Of a stretch of DNA of 64,000 bases, positions 8,042 through 16,904 are shown in pieces. The number at the start of each line of letters is the position of its first letter. Within the stretch, counting starts at the first letter, position 1. The translations under genes and the position numbers were made by a program. The stretch spans positions 620,001 to 684,000 of the forward strand of contig NC_014364.1 in NCBI RefSeq assembly GCF_000143985.1, in the 5' to 3' direction. Source of the stretch: Sediminispirochaeta smaragdinae DSM 11293 (GTDB lineage: Bacteria > Spirochaetota > Spirochaetia > DSM-16054 > Sediminispirochaetaceae). A model generated the notes under the pieces. That model did not search any database. It had not been told where the DNA came from and saw nothing but the letters and a program-made list of their open reading frames with translations.

Positions 8042-8617
8042 ATGAAGAGTCTGAAGGGCACTGAAACCGAAAAAAACTTATTGAAAGGCTTTTCTGGTGA
8101 AAGTCAGGCGAGAAATCGCTATACCTACTTTGCAGGAAAGGCAAAGAAAGAGGGATATGTTCAGATTGCCGATGTTTTCGAAGAGACGGCAAATCAGGAA
8201 AAAGAACATGCAAAACGGCTTTTCAAGTTTCTCGAAGGTGGTGAGCTGGAGATTACTGCGTCTTTTCCAGCCGGAGTAATCGGCACAACCGAAGAGAACC
8301 TTGCCGAAGCCGCTGGCGGAGAGAACTACGAATGGACCGATATGTATCCCTCTTTTGCGGCAAAAGCAAAGGAAGAGGGGTTCAATGAGATCGCTGCCGT
8401 CTTTACCGCCATCGCTGTTGCCGAGAAGCAGCATGAAAAACGGTATAAAGAGCTTCGCGAGAATATCCTGAAAGGCCGGGTATTCAAGCGTGATAAGCCT
8501 GTTGTCTGGCGCTGCCGCAACTGTGGTTACATCATTGAAGCGGTTGAAGCACCGAAGAATTGCCCTGCCTGTGCCCATCCCCAGGCCCACTTTGAGCTTT
8601 TAGGCGAAAACTGGTAA
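8042..8617 (+). CDS. rbr: Rubrerythrin (peroxide reductase)
   Basis: Cytoplasmic non-haem di-iron peroxidase of anaerobes. Residues 1-140 form the ferritin-like four-helix bundle with paired E-x-x-H ligands ([18 protein letters not shown]). Residues 155-191 form a rubredoxin-like domain with CRNCG and CPACAHP, which ligates a single iron. At 191 residues it is normal length. First gene of a tight oxygen-defence cluster with desulfoferrodoxin, ferritin and rubredoxin. Electrons likely come from the rubredoxin encoded at the end of the cluster. Confidence 0.95.
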   Translation: MKSLKGTETEKNLLKGFSGESQARNRYTYFAGKAKKEGYVQIADVFEETANQEKEHAKRLFKFLEGGELEITASFPAGVIGTTEENLAEAAGGENYEWTDMYPSFAAKAKEEGFNEIAAVFTAIAVAEKQHEKRYKELRENILKGRVFKRDKPVVWRCRNCGYIIEAVEAPKNCPACAHPQAHFELLGENW

Positions 8618-8671
8618 TATAGAAACGCGAGATACAACATACAAATACCATCAAGTCATAAGGAGGACAAA

Positions 8672-9046
8672 ATGGCTACATTGTACGGGATTTACAAGTG
8701 CGAGGTGTGTGGGAATATCGTTGAGGTGCTCCATGAGGGAGCAGGTGAACTTGTCTGCTGTGGTCAGCCTATGACCTTTTTCGAAGAGAAAACAGCCGAC
8801 AGCACCACCGAAAAGCATGTTCCCGTCATCGAGAAGACGGCAAATGGTTATAAGGTAACCGTCGGAAGCACTCTCCATCCCATGGAAGAAAAGCACTACA
8901 TCGAGTGGATCGAACTTATTGCAGACGGTGTGTCCTATCGTTCCTTCCTCAAACCCGGAGATAAGCCGGAAGCCGAGTTCTGCATTTCCGCATCGAAGGT
9001 CAGTGCCCGGGAATACTGTAATGTCCACGGACTTTGGAAGGGTTGA
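8672..9046 (+). CDS. dfx: Desulfoferrodoxin / superoxide reductase (2Fe type)
   Basis: A 124-residue protein that reduces superoxide to hydrogen peroxide without forming oxygen. The N-terminal desulforedoxin domain has Cys10, Cys13, Cys29 and Cys30 (CEVCG, VCCGQPM). The catalytic centre II has His49 (EKHVP), the [11 protein letters not shown] pair and the C-terminal EYCNVHGLW, giving the His4-Cys1 iron site. RBS AAGGAGGA. The peroxide product would be the substrate of the neighbouring rubrerythrin. A confident two-domain, class I assignment. Confidence 0.96.
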   Translation: MATLYGIYKCEVCGNIVEVLHEGAGELVCCGQPMTFFEEKTADSTTEKHVPVIEKTANGYKVTVGSTLHPMEEKHYIEWIELIADGVSYRSFLKPGDKPEAEFCISASKVSAREYCNVHGLWKG

Positions 9047-9051
9047 TTTCG

Positions 9052-9543
9052 GTGTTACCGTCTAAGATGCAATCTGCTTTAAACAAGCAGATTGCCGAAG
9101 AACTGGGCTCCGCCTATCTTTATCAGGCCATGAGTGCCGACTTCGCAGCAAAGAATCGCCTCGGTATGGCTGCCTGGATGCAGGCGCAGGCCGGGGAGGA
9201 GATGGAGCATGCCAGGAAAATCTATCAGTATATTCTCGACAGAGGCGGACGGATCGAATTGATGGCCCTTGCCGCCCCACAGCAATCCTGGGAGAGCCCC
9301 CTTGCGGTTTTTAAGGCTTCCTACAAGCATGAACAGCATATTAGCGCTTGTATCCATGATCTTGTAAAACTTGCCCGAGAACTCGACGACACGGCCACTG
9401 AAGTCTTTCTTGCCTGGTTCGTAACGGAGCAGGTCGAAGAAGAAGCCAGCGTCGATGAGGTCGTCCAGAAGCTGAATCAGCTCGGCGATGCACCTCATGC
9501 ACTTTATATGCTTGACAAAGAGCTCGGCGCACGTCAGGCTTGA
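9052..9543 (+). CDS. ftnA: Non-haem ferritin
   Basis: Iron-storage protein of about 163 residues. The helical bundle carries ferroxidase-type ligands: EELGSAYLYQAMS, the E-x-x-H of GEEMEHARKIYQYI, and FVTEQVEEEAS. Several starts are possible. I prefer GTG 9052, which gives the family-like N-terminus LPSKMQSALNKQI and has GGAAGGG 9 bp upstream; TTG 9034 would overlap the end of dfx. Within this cluster it would sequester the iron that drives Fenton chemistry. Confidence 0.9.
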   Translation: MLPSKMQSALNKQIAEELGSAYLYQAMSADFAAKNRLGMAAWMQAQAGEEMEHARKIYQYILDRGGRIELMALAAPQQSWESPLAVFKASYKHEQHISACIHDLVKLARELDDTATEVFLAWFVTEQVEEEASVDEVVQKLNQLGDAPHALYMLDKELGARQA

Positions 9544-9569
9544 TCATAACCTAATACGGAGGAACAGTT

Positions 9570-9731
9570 ATGCAGAAGTACGTTTGTGATGTTTGCGGCT
9601 ATATCTACGATCCGGCTGAGGGTGACCCTGATAACGGTGTAGATCCTGGAACGCCCTTTGAGAAGCTCCCGGAAGACTGGGTTTGCCCCCTTTGCGGTGC
9701 TTCGAAAGAGGACTTTTCTCCTGCCGACTGA
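9570..9731 (+). CDS. rd: Rubredoxin
   Basis: A 53-residue single-iron electron carrier. The two knuckles [12 protein letters not shown] and [13 protein letters not shown], plus the spacer [14 protein letters not shown], are diagnostic. RBS ACGGAGGAA lies 7 bp before ATG 9570. It closes the oxygen-defence cluster and is the expected electron donor to rubrerythrin and superoxide reductase. A strong terminator follows at 9749. Confidence 0.96.
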   Translation: MQKYVCDVCGYIYDPAEGDPDNGVDPGTPFEKLPEDWVCPLCGASKEDFSPAD

Positions 9732-9748
9732 TTCTCGTCGGGACGTGG

Positions 9749-9790
9749 AAAAAAGGCTGCTTCGGGCTTGTTGTCCGGGCGGCCTTTTTT
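9749..9790 (+). terminator. Rho-independent terminator after rubredoxin
   Basis: AAAAAAGGC (9749-9757) pairs with GCCTTTTTT (9782-9790), with additional GC-rich pairing possible in the loop. It lies 17 bp after the rubredoxin stop and just before the convergent M23 gene, so it probably terminates in both directions. Confidence 0.8.
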
Positions 9791-9799
9791 GTTGTCGCG

Positions 9800-10480
9800 T
9801 CATCCATCTTGTCGGCTTTTAAGAATAAAGAGCATAAGGGGGGAAGGGACAACATGATGGATTGTTGCCAAGTCGGATGCGGCACAGTAGCCCTTTGAAA
9901 GATACCCCGCGTCGTAGCCCTTTTGGGTGATAACTTGAAGATGTGTGTGGTAGAACCAATTACCGTTTTCATGAAAATCACCGATTTCGGCAAAGGCTTC
10001 CCCTGCAGAGACGCTTTCCCCTTTCTGAGGAAGGCTTGCGTGATGCAGGTGGCCGTATAGGGAAAAGAAGGTCTCGAATAGGGGGCTTTCGTGCCTGAGT
10101 AACACAAATCCCCCGTAGTTTCCCTCTCCCTCTTCAACGCCGGATACTTCGACCCTTGCGTCGAGCGGTGCGTGCAGCTTGGTTCTCAGGGGGAGGATGA
10201 TATCGAGCCCGAGATGAAAGAATCTTCCCTCTTCGACCATTTGAGGGCAGTCGGAAAGAAGCGTGCTCCGTTCCTCCAGGTAGGGTGAAAGCCCCCAGCT
10301 GTAGCGCCCCCTCATCTTCTGTTCCAGAACCCTTTGCAGGCCCTGTTGGTCTCTGGCCTGCAGGTCCGCAAGTATATCTCCGGCCGGCGAAAGATCGAGA
10401 ATATAGGGTGCTCCGTGCAGGCCTGAAACCAGGGGCTGCACGGCCACCTTTTCGTCATAGAGCATATAAGGATAACGCAT
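9800..10480 (-). CDS. M23-family (LytM-like) metallopeptidase domain protein
   Basis: A 226-residue protein with a LytM/M23 endopeptidase domain at about 85-190. The zinc-binding pieces are visible: FHLGLDI (first His and Asp), SLYGHLHHAS (active-site His) and FYHTHLQV (the H-x-H pair). There is no signal peptide or membrane anchor, unusual for a peptidoglycan hydrolase, so it may act in the cytoplasm or have a different role. A conserved N-terminal region of about 80 residues precedes the domain. It is 21 bp downstream of the lysine-aminomutase-like gene, in the same direction, suggesting an operon. Confidence 0.75.
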   Translation of the reverse strand: MRYPYMLYDEKVAVQPLVSGLHGAPYILDLSPAGDILADLQARDQQGLQRVLEQKMRGRYSWGLSPYLEERSTLLSDCPQMVEEGRFFHLGLDIILPLRTKLHAPLDARVEVSGVEEGEGNYGGFVLLRHESPLFETFFSLYGHLHHASLPQKGESVSAGEAFAEIGDFHENGNWFYHTHLQVITQKGYDAGYLSKGYCAASDLATIHHVVPSPLMLFILKSRQDG

Positions 10481-10501
10481 ACAATACTCCTTTTGTCTTG
10501 C

Positions 10502-12958
10502 CTATACCGGAAAATTGGTCGAACTGACCAGTCCGGGCATAGGAATAACCGGCTTGCCATCGTCGATAAAAACATCTTTGGGAAGCGTATAGGAGGAATC
10601 CAGGGCCTTGAAATAGGGGAGGTCGTAACTGTCCAGTTTGACCCTGATATCCCCCCCACCATGAATAAAGGATGAGGTCAGGCCGTAGTAGACATCCCCC
10701 AATGGGGTCTGAAGGATATAGCGGGGGCCTTCTCTTCCGCTCCCTTCCCGTCTGATCTTTGATGCAATATCGACCACATCGTACATGTCGATAGGATGCT
10801 TCTCGTTCCAGGCCTTCTGGATGGGATGACCGGCAACGTAGAGATGATGGAATTCGATTCCCGCGCGACGATAGGCGTAGGTTAGATTATAGATCTCATC
10901 GGGGTTGTCGTTTATTTCACCCAGAAGCGGTGTGTTTGCATAAACGGTGATGCCTTTGTTGTTCAGTCTGCGGACCAAGGCGCTGTGCATCTCTGTTATC
11001 TGATTTGCGTTGATAAACCATGTTTCGATTTCAAGACGCAGTGGATTGCTTACCGTCAGCCTGTTGCACGAGGCAAGGTGCTGGATCATGGCGGGCGATA
11101 TGGATTCGGGGGCGTAATTCACTTCTGGCAGGGAAATTCGAACCGCGTTAACGTGGTCGATGGTTCCGATTTTCCCGATCAGTGAGCTGATCTCGTGTAG
11201 TTCCTCGGCCAGGAGGGACGAAGTGCGGATGATTACATCGCTGATGAGCGTATCGGAGCGAATGTAATCGATGTCCGCTTCCGTTACATCGCTTTGAAGC
11301 TCTACCCGCGTTTCGTGAACCCGGGAAAGGGCCGCCGAGCCTCCCTTTACAATCTGTTGGCTTCCAAGTAGTGCCGAAGCAGCCGGAAGTTGCAGCTTAT
11401 CGGGAATGGAAAGCGGAAGTGTCGTTTTCTTGATCCTCAGGGGCCTGGAGCCGAGAAAGTAGGATGCTTTGCCGATCTTTGCCATGTACTGAATATCCAG
11501 GGTACCTTCCTCATTGACCCGAATGTTGGGCAGCTTGGATGCCATGGGGGCAAAGGACTTGAAGTAGTCGGGGGTATACGGGGTCCTAATCCAAATGAAG
11601 TTCTCCTGTCCTTCGACCTGCTCAACCGCCCAGCCGCTGGTATACCACTCCATCTTTCCGATGGGGGTGGCGGTACATATCTTGGGTACGCTGCGGTCCG
11701 AGAGATGAGCTCGGAGGTATTCGGCTATATCGATACCATCGGAAAGAGGCGACCAGTAGACGCTATTGCCATGAATGGGACTGCAGGGGATGTATATATA
11801 ATGCATCTCCGCCCCGGCACCGCGCAGCAAGCGAAAAAGCTTCTGAAGTTCGGGGCCTGTATCGTTACAATGCTGCAGAAAAGGGGTCTGGACATAGACG
11901 GCGATACCACTTTTGACCAGTTCTGTGATGATCCCAAGACTTTCGGGTGAAACCTCGTCGGGATGGATAAAGTGGGTGGCGATCTCCATCCGTTTGCCGT
12001 GAAGCTGGAGCTCCAGGTTCTTTTGCTTCAGATAGTTTAGATACCATTCCCCTTTTCCAAGAAAGAGTTCCGGATAGTAGGCAAGCGAACGGGTGGCGAG
12101 CCTGAGGCTCTGCACATGATCAATTCCCATGAGACCATCGATGGCCGCTGCCATGTTGGAGCGGTTGAGAAAAGGGTCACCGCCGGTTAAGACAATTTCT
12201 TTAATTGACGGCGATTTTTCTACATGGGCAATTGCCCGATTAACATCTTCTACCGTCGGGTTCTTTTCGTTGCGCGACTCCTTGTGCTTGCGAAAACAGA
12301 AGCGGCAATAGACCGGGCAGCTCATGTTAAGCAGAAAAATGACACGGTTCTGGTACATCTGTTCCAAAAGGCCTTGATGGAACTGACCAATCCAGGTATT
12401 GGTGTGGCCCACCGGATCCAGCTCCTCCACGAAGGGCATGTATTGATAAGCGACATCCGGGGAGAGGAGCATTTGGCGTATGGTGTGATAGGAAAGCCGT
12501 ACCGGATAGGTTTCGATCACCTTCTGAAGTTCCGTGCGTGCCGCTTCAGGGACCATGAGATTGGTTTTTGCGACGAGTTGATCCACGTCACCTATGGAGA
12601 CAAACCCTTTTTGGGGAATGAGCAGCTCTAGAAGGGCCATAAGATAGCGGTAGGGCAAGATGATCCCGTTTATTCTTTTGGGCCCCGATTTCCCTGCCGC
12701 AAGTTCCGGCAAGAGCGCCCCAAAAAAACCAGCCGGATCATCTTCGTAACCGCAGGCCTCTATGAGTCTTGCAAAGCGTTGCCGTGCACCGCCTTCACCG
12801 ATAAGAGCAAGAAATTTTTCGCTTGTGAGATCAGCGTTTGCGTACAGCTCGAGAAATTCCAGACTCTTCCTGTACAATGAGTCGACCGAAACCGATCGCT
12901 CCTCTCCACTGTTTCTCCATCGCACCGTAATCTGTGTCGTGTTCTGATAAGTAGCCAT
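10502..12958 (-). CDS. KamA-family radical-SAM protein with a duplicated second half
   Basis: An 818-residue protein, twice the size of lysine 2,3-aminomutase. Residues 150-450 are KamA-like: CPVYCRFC (Cys214, Cys218, Cys221) binds the [4Fe-4S]-SAM cluster, LTGGDPFL is the SAM-binding stretch, and ATHFIHPDEVSP and YIYIPCSPIHG follow as in aminomutases. Residues about 565-770 repeat this plan in degenerate form (LEIETWFINANQ, YANTPLLGEIND, HHLYVAGHPIQK), but lack the Cys triad and the GGDP motif. The first 150 residues are an extra helical domain. The reaction may be an amino-acid 2,3-aminomutase; the substrate cannot be assigned. Start ATG 12958 has GAAGGTTG upstream. Confidence 0.8.
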   Translation of the reverse strand: MATYQNTTQITVRWRNSGEERSVSVDSLYRKSLEFLELYANADLTSEKFLALIGEGGARQRFARLIEACGYEDDPAGFFGALLPELAAGKSGPKRINGIILPYRYLMALLELLIPQKGFVSIGDVDQLVAKTNLMVPEAARTELQKVIETYPVRLSYHTIRQMLLSPDVAYQYMPFVEELDPVGHTNTWIGQFHQGLLEQMYQNRVIFLLNMSCPVYCRFCFRKHKESRNEKNPTVEDVNRAIAHVEKSPSIKEIVLTGGDPFLNRSNMAAAIDGLMGIDHVQSLRLATRSLAYYPELFLGKGEWYLNYLKQKNLELQLHGKRMEIATHFIHPDEVSPESLGIITELVKSGIAVYVQTPFLQHCNDTGPELQKLFRLLRGAGAEMHYIYIPCSPIHGNSVYWSPLSDGIDIAEYLRAHLSDRSVPKICTATPIGKMEWYTSGWAVEQVEGQENFIWIRTPYTPDYFKSFAPMASKLPNIRVNEEGTLDIQYMAKIGKASYFLGSRPLRIKKTTLPLSIPDKLQLPAASALLGSQQIVKGGSAALSRVHETRVELQSDVTEADIDYIRSDTLISDVIIRTSSLLAEELHEISSLIGKIGTIDHVNAVRISLPEVNYAPESISPAMIQHLASCNRLTVSNPLRLEIETWFINANQITEMHSALVRRLNNKGITVYANTPLLGEINDNPDEIYNLTYAYRRAGIEFHHLYVAGHPIQKAWNEKHPIDMYDVVDIASKIRREGSGREGPRYILQTPLGDVYYGLTSSFIHGGGDIRVKLDSYDLPYFKALDSSYTLPKDVFIDDGKPVIPMPGLVSSTNFPV

Positions 12959-13226
12959 CTCATCAACCTTCCTTTTTTATGGCTCAGTATAGGGGAGATG
13001 GATGGATGATGCAACTCGTTTCTATGTGAAGATGCATGCTGCTTTTGAGGTATGCAAAGGCTCTGTACCGGAACGTTGCGGCAGGGATTGGAGGGGTGCC
13101 GAAGGCAGACCCCGCAGGGGCCAGGGGCCCCGAGGAGGCCGGAGCGAAGCGGAGCCCCGCAAAGCCCGGTCCGAGCGGCCAGCGAGGAGCCGCCCTGAAA
13201 AATTGGGACCGGAATAGTTACAGGAA
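12959..13226. other. Intergenic region with a GC-rich block
   Basis: Between the metH stop (13227) and the KamA-like start. Positions about 13090-13200 are strongly G+C-rich and full of short repeats of GGAGC, GAAGC, CCCCGC and GGCC, unlike the surrounding AT-balanced sequence. No gene, ITR or tRNA was recognised. It may be a REP-like extragenic repeat or a structured 3' region for metH. Confidence 0.4.
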
Positions 13227-16200
13227 TTACAGGCCGTATGGTACGATCACGGCGCTGGTGCTCAGTTCGGGGAGCATTTGGCCGGATTCGGTAAAGCCTA
13301 TGCCGATGGAGGCTGCGTCGAGGAGCGCTCCGATGGTCCTGTTGGCCTCGAGGTCGGGGCAGCAGGGATAGCCGAAGGAGTAGCGCTTGGTTCGTGTGCC
13401 AGAGGGGAAGAGCAGGGTGTCGATGCTCTTGTGAACCAGCGCTGCCAGGGCATCGGTGGCCTCGGCTGCCAGACCGTGAAAGCGCAGGTAGTCCCCGTAA
13501 CGGTCTTCGGAATATATGAGGTGTGATTTCTGTGCCGGTCCTTCGCCGAGGGTGACAATCTGAAGGGGAAGGATCCCTCCTTCTTCGGGAAAGCGGTCGG
13601 CGAGACAGCCTCCCTTTTCCTGTGGCAGGCGGGCAAAGGGAAGGTAGCATGGCTTTTTCCCCGTTTGTTCGACCGTAAGCCGGTCTCCCTCCCTGCTGCA
13701 GCGGAAAAAACCGTAGCGAACGTGGGGGACAAAGAGGCCTTCTTCTATGATGAGTTTCTTTAAAGCCTCAAACTTCGGCAGAACCTCGGTTTCGATGAGG
13801 GCCTCGTAGGCGGACTGCTCCATCTTGCCCCTCTTGTATCCCCAGCGCCCGCGAAAGAGGGTGCGCCTGTCTATGGTTTCGAAGATTTCATGCAAGTCGA
13901 AGCCTTCCCCGTACCGGGCGCCGAAGAAGGGTGGGGGAAGAGGGCCCGGGCTTCCCGCTGGTCTGCATTCGGTGCAGGTGCAGACTTCTGCGGCCTGGGG
14001 AGCGTGGGAGCCGTGAGCGCTCCGGGCCGTTTGTGCGGGGGAAGGGGCGGGGCGGGTATTCTTGCGGGTGTCGGTGCTGGCGGGCGCTGGGGTGTTGGAC
14101 GCGGGGGTGATGGGCGCTGCAGGAACGACCCCTCTGTCAGCCTCTTGTCCTGACCCGGCGCTGCCTTTTGCCTTCTTCAGGCTATCCAGCGCCTTGAGGG
14201 CGTCGAATGCATCTTTGCAGTAGTAGACCTCTGCCGGGGCAGCGGGGCGACACTGGCCTTCCACAAAGGCGGGGGTGAGAGCCGCTCCTCCAAGGAGTAC
14301 GGGAAGCCGCAGCTTGCGCCGTTTCATCTCTTCGAGGTTGGATTTCATGATTGCGGTGGATTTGACCAAAAGGCCGCTCATTCCCACTGCCGTTGCCTTC
14401 TCTTCTTCAGCAGCCTTGATGATGGTGTCGATGCCGATCTTTATGCCGAGGTTTTTGACCAGGTAGCCGTTGTTCGAGAGGATGATATCGACCAAATTCT
14501 TGCCGATATCGTGGACATCCCCGGCGACGGTTGCGAGAATTACCGTTCCACGCTTGGATACGGAGTCTCCCTTTTCCATATGGGGTTCGAGGATGGAGAC
14601 GGAGCGCTTCATAACCTCTGCAGACTGGAGAACGAAGGGGAGCTGCATCTCTCCCTTTCCGAATCGTTCACCGACGATCCCCATGGCGGGGATGAGAATC
14701 TCGTTTATGATATCGCCTGCCGCCGTGGTTTCGAGACAGCGATTGATGATCTCTTCCAGGCGATCTTTCGAGCCCGCGATAACCCGTGATCGAAGGAGCT
14801 CCTGAGGCGGGAGGCTTTGCTCTTTTTCTTTGTTCTCCTCCTCGGAGATGCCCTTACCCTTTTCAAACAGCTCGAGGTAGCGCAGGAGTGCGGAGCCATC
14901 CTCGTTATGATAGATCAGATCGAGGGCAGCCTTTCGGGCCTCCGGATCCAGGGCTGCCACCGGTCGTATCTTCTTCGGGTTGACGATGGCCATATCGAGT
15001 CCCGCCGAGACCGCTTCGGAAAGAAAAAGGGAGTTTAACACCCGCCTGGCAGGCGCTGCAAGGCCGAAGGAGATGTTGCTCACTCCCATGACGGTAAGGC
15101 ATCCGGGGACGGCTTCTTTGATGGCCGAAAGGGCCCTGATGCTTTCGGTCCCTGCGCTGCGCAAGGATTCGTCTCCGCTGCCCAGGGTGAAGGTAAGGGG
15201 GTCGAATACCAGATCTTCATTGCGCAAACCCGCGTGCCTCGCTATGGCTGCCAGGCGCCGGGCAATGGCCACCTTTTTTTCCACGGTTTTCGCCATGCCC
15301 TCTTCATCGATGGTGAGGCAGATAATGGCTGCACCGTAGCGGGCGGCAAGGGCAAAGACCTTCTGGGCATGTTCTTCTCCCGCTTCGAGGTTGATGGAGT
15401 TGATCAGCGGCCGTCCGCCGATGGCTTTCAATGCGGTCTCGATCACCTGCGGATCGGTCGAGTCGATGACAAAGGGCAGTCTGTTTCGGGCCGCCGCACC
15501 ATTGAGGATGTTGAGCATGTCCGACCTCTCGTTACGGCCGGGTACGGCGACACAGAGGTCGGCGGCGTGGGCACCGTAGCCGGTCTGGTCAAGGAGAAAG
15601 TCGGCAGCCGCATCCCAATCCTCCTGATCGATCATGCCCCGAAAAACTTTGGAGCCGTTGCTGTTGGCCTGCTCGGCAATGAGAAAGGGTGCGGGTTCCT
15701 GGATCATCGGCTGAGCTGAAAAGAGGGAAGAGAGTACCGGTCGCATCGGGCTTGTGGGCGCCGGTACCGGTCTCATTTTTTCTGCGCGAAGTGCCAGCTG
15801 CCGGATATATTCGGGCGTTGTTCCGCAGCATCCGCCGGCAACGGCGATGTGAAACCGAGCCAGATAGCCTGCCATGATTTCTGCAAACTGGACCGGCCCC
15901 AGGGAGTATACGGTCTTCCCGTCCTTCATTTCCGGTAATCCTGCGTTCGGCATGCAGAAGATGGGGCCGTTGTAGATGGATGCAAGCTGTTCCAGGTTGG
16001 GACCCATGAGATCGGGCCCCACGGCACAGTTGATGCCGATCAGGTCGGTCCGCAGGGGGTGGAGGGTGGCCACGACTGCCGAAAGATCGCTTCCCATCAA
16101 CATGGTTCCCGATTGCTCGACGGTTACCGAAGCGATGATTGGAATATCCCTTCCCGATTGTGCGGCGCTGTCGCCGGCTGCAATGACCGCGGCCTTTGTT

Positions 16201-16697
16201 TGCAGAAGATCCTGGCTTGTCTCCACCACGAGAAGGTCCGCACCCCCTTCGAGCAGGGCGTCCGCCTGTTTGCGAAAGGCCGTGTAGAGTTCGTCGAAGG
16301 TGATATGTCCAAGGGTCGGCAGTTTTGTTCCCGGTCCCATGGAACCGGCTACGAATCGGGGGCGATCAGCGCTTGTATGACGGCCGGCCGCTTTACGGGC
16401 AATCTCTGCGGCACGCCGGTTCAGATCGGCACTCTGGGATGCGAGATCGTAATCGTCAAGGACGATACTTGTTGCGCCGAAACTGTTGGTTTCGACAACA
16501 TCCGCACCGGCGGCAAGGAAGGAATCGTGTATGGCATCGATATACTCCGGAGCCGTTTTGTTGAGAATTTCGTTGCATCCGGCCTTGCCTTCCCAGGCGG
16601 CATCGGGAATCTCCAGGGCCTGAATGCTTGTACCCATGGCTCCGTCGAAGATGATGATACGCTTTCCCAAAAGACTCCGAAAGTCGGCTTGTGCCAT
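13227..16697 (-). CDS. metH: Cobalamin-dependent methionine synthase
   Basis: Transfers methyl from methyltetrahydrofolate to homocysteine. About 1,156 residues in the usual order: homocysteine-binding barrel (IIIFDGAMGTS; zinc Cys pair in GGCCGTTPEYI), pterin-binding barrel (PLINSINLEAGEE), helical cap, cobalamin domain (GDVHDIGKNLV, whose His is the lower cobalt ligand) and C-terminal SAM-dependent activation domain ending with SFGYPCCPDLE. Start ATG 16697 has CAGGAGC upstream; a longer frame lacks a ribosome site. Odd feature: between the cobalamin and activation domains is a Pro/Ala/Ser-rich linker of about 75 residues that contains CTCTEC and is encoded by GC-rich DNA. The gene is divergent from vorDBAC. 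Confidence 0.95.
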   Translation of the reverse strand: MAQADFRSLLGKRIIIFDGAMGTSIQALEIPDAAWEGKAGCNEILNKTAPEYIDAIHDSFLAAGADVVETNSFGATSIVLDDYDLASQSADLNRRAAEIARKAAGRHTSADRPRFVAGSMGPGTKLPTLGHITFDELYTAFRKQADALLEGGADLLVVETSQDLLQTKAAVIAAGDSAAQSGRDIPIIASVTVEQSGTMLMGSDLSAVVATLHPLRTDLIGINCAVGPDLMGPNLEQLASIYNGPIFCMPNAGLPEMKDGKTVYSLGPVQFAEIMAGYLARFHIAVAGGCCGTTPEYIRQLALRAEKMRPVPAPTSPMRPVLSSLFSAQPMIQEPAPFLIAEQANSNGSKVFRGMIDQEDWDAAADFLLDQTGYGAHAADLCVAVPGRNERSDMLNILNGAAARNRLPFVIDSTDPQVIETALKAIGGRPLINSINLEAGEEHAQKVFALAARYGAAIICLTIDEEGMAKTVEKKVAIARRLAAIARHAGLRNEDLVFDPLTFTLGSGDESLRSAGTESIRALSAIKEAVPGCLTVMGVSNISFGLAAPARRVLNSLFLSEAVSAGLDMAIVNPKKIRPVAALDPEARKAALDLIYHNEDGSALLRYLELFEKGKGISEEENKEKEQSLPPQELLRSRVIAGSKDRLEEIINRCLETTAAGDIINEILIPAMGIVGERFGKGEMQLPFVLQSAEVMKRSVSILEPHMEKGDSVSKRGTVILATVAGDVHDIGKNLVDIILSNNGYLVKNLGIKIGIDTIIKAAEEEKATAVGMSGLLVKSTAIMKSNLEEMKRRKLRLPVLLGGAALTPAFVEGQCRPAAPAEVYYCKDAFDALKALDSLKKAKGSAGSGQEADRGVVPAAPITPASNTPAPASTDTRKNTRPAPSPAQTARSAHGSHAPQAAEVCTCTECRPAGSPGPLPPPFFGARYGEGFDLHEIFETIDRRTLFRGRWGYKRGKMEQSAYEALIETEVLPKFEALKKLIIEEGLFVPHVRYGFFRCSREGDRLTVEQTGKKPCYLPFARLPQEKGGCLADRFPEEGGILPLQIVTLGEGPAQKSHLIYSEDRYGDYLRFHGLAAEATDALAALVHKSIDTLLFPSGTRTKRYSFGYPCCPDLEANRTIGALLDAASIGIGFTESGQMLPELSTSAVIVPYGL

Positions 16698-16805
16698 TAT
16701 GATGCTCCTGTTACGGATATCGCGGTTGAAAATCTTGCATATTGTACCGAAGGTGGCGGGTATTGCCAATGACGTAAATAAGAAAACGTGAGATAATAGG
16801 GATGT

Positions 16806-16824
16806 TATCGGCCAGCGGCCGATA
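16806..16824. promoter_or_regulatory. Perfect palindrome between metH and the vor operon
   Basis: TATCGGCC-AGC-GGCCGATA is an 8-bp-arm inverted repeat in the divergent intergenic region, 22 bp upstream of the -35 box of the vor promoter. Position suits a regulator acting on either or both genes. No T-run follows, so it is not a terminator. The binding protein is unknown. Confidence 0.45.
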
Positions 16825-16845
16825 TGTGGGTGTTATACAAAGTGT

Positions 16846-16874
16846 TTGTTTTATCTTATTAAACACCGTATAAT
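16846..16874 (+). promoter_or_regulatory. Promoter of the vorDBAC operon
   Basis: TTGTTT (16846-16851), a 17-bp spacer, then a perfect TATAAT (16869-16874). The first start codon (GTG 16905) is 31 bp downstream of the -10 box, with AAGGAGC as ribosome site. Confidence 0.75.
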
Positions 16875-16904
16875 ATATTAAACATACCATAAAGGAGCGC
16901 TATT

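Noticed and set aside
16697-16769. Longer methionine synthase start at 16769
   Set aside because: ATG 16697 has an ideal CAGGAGC ribosome site and matches family N-termini; the extra 24 residues do not.
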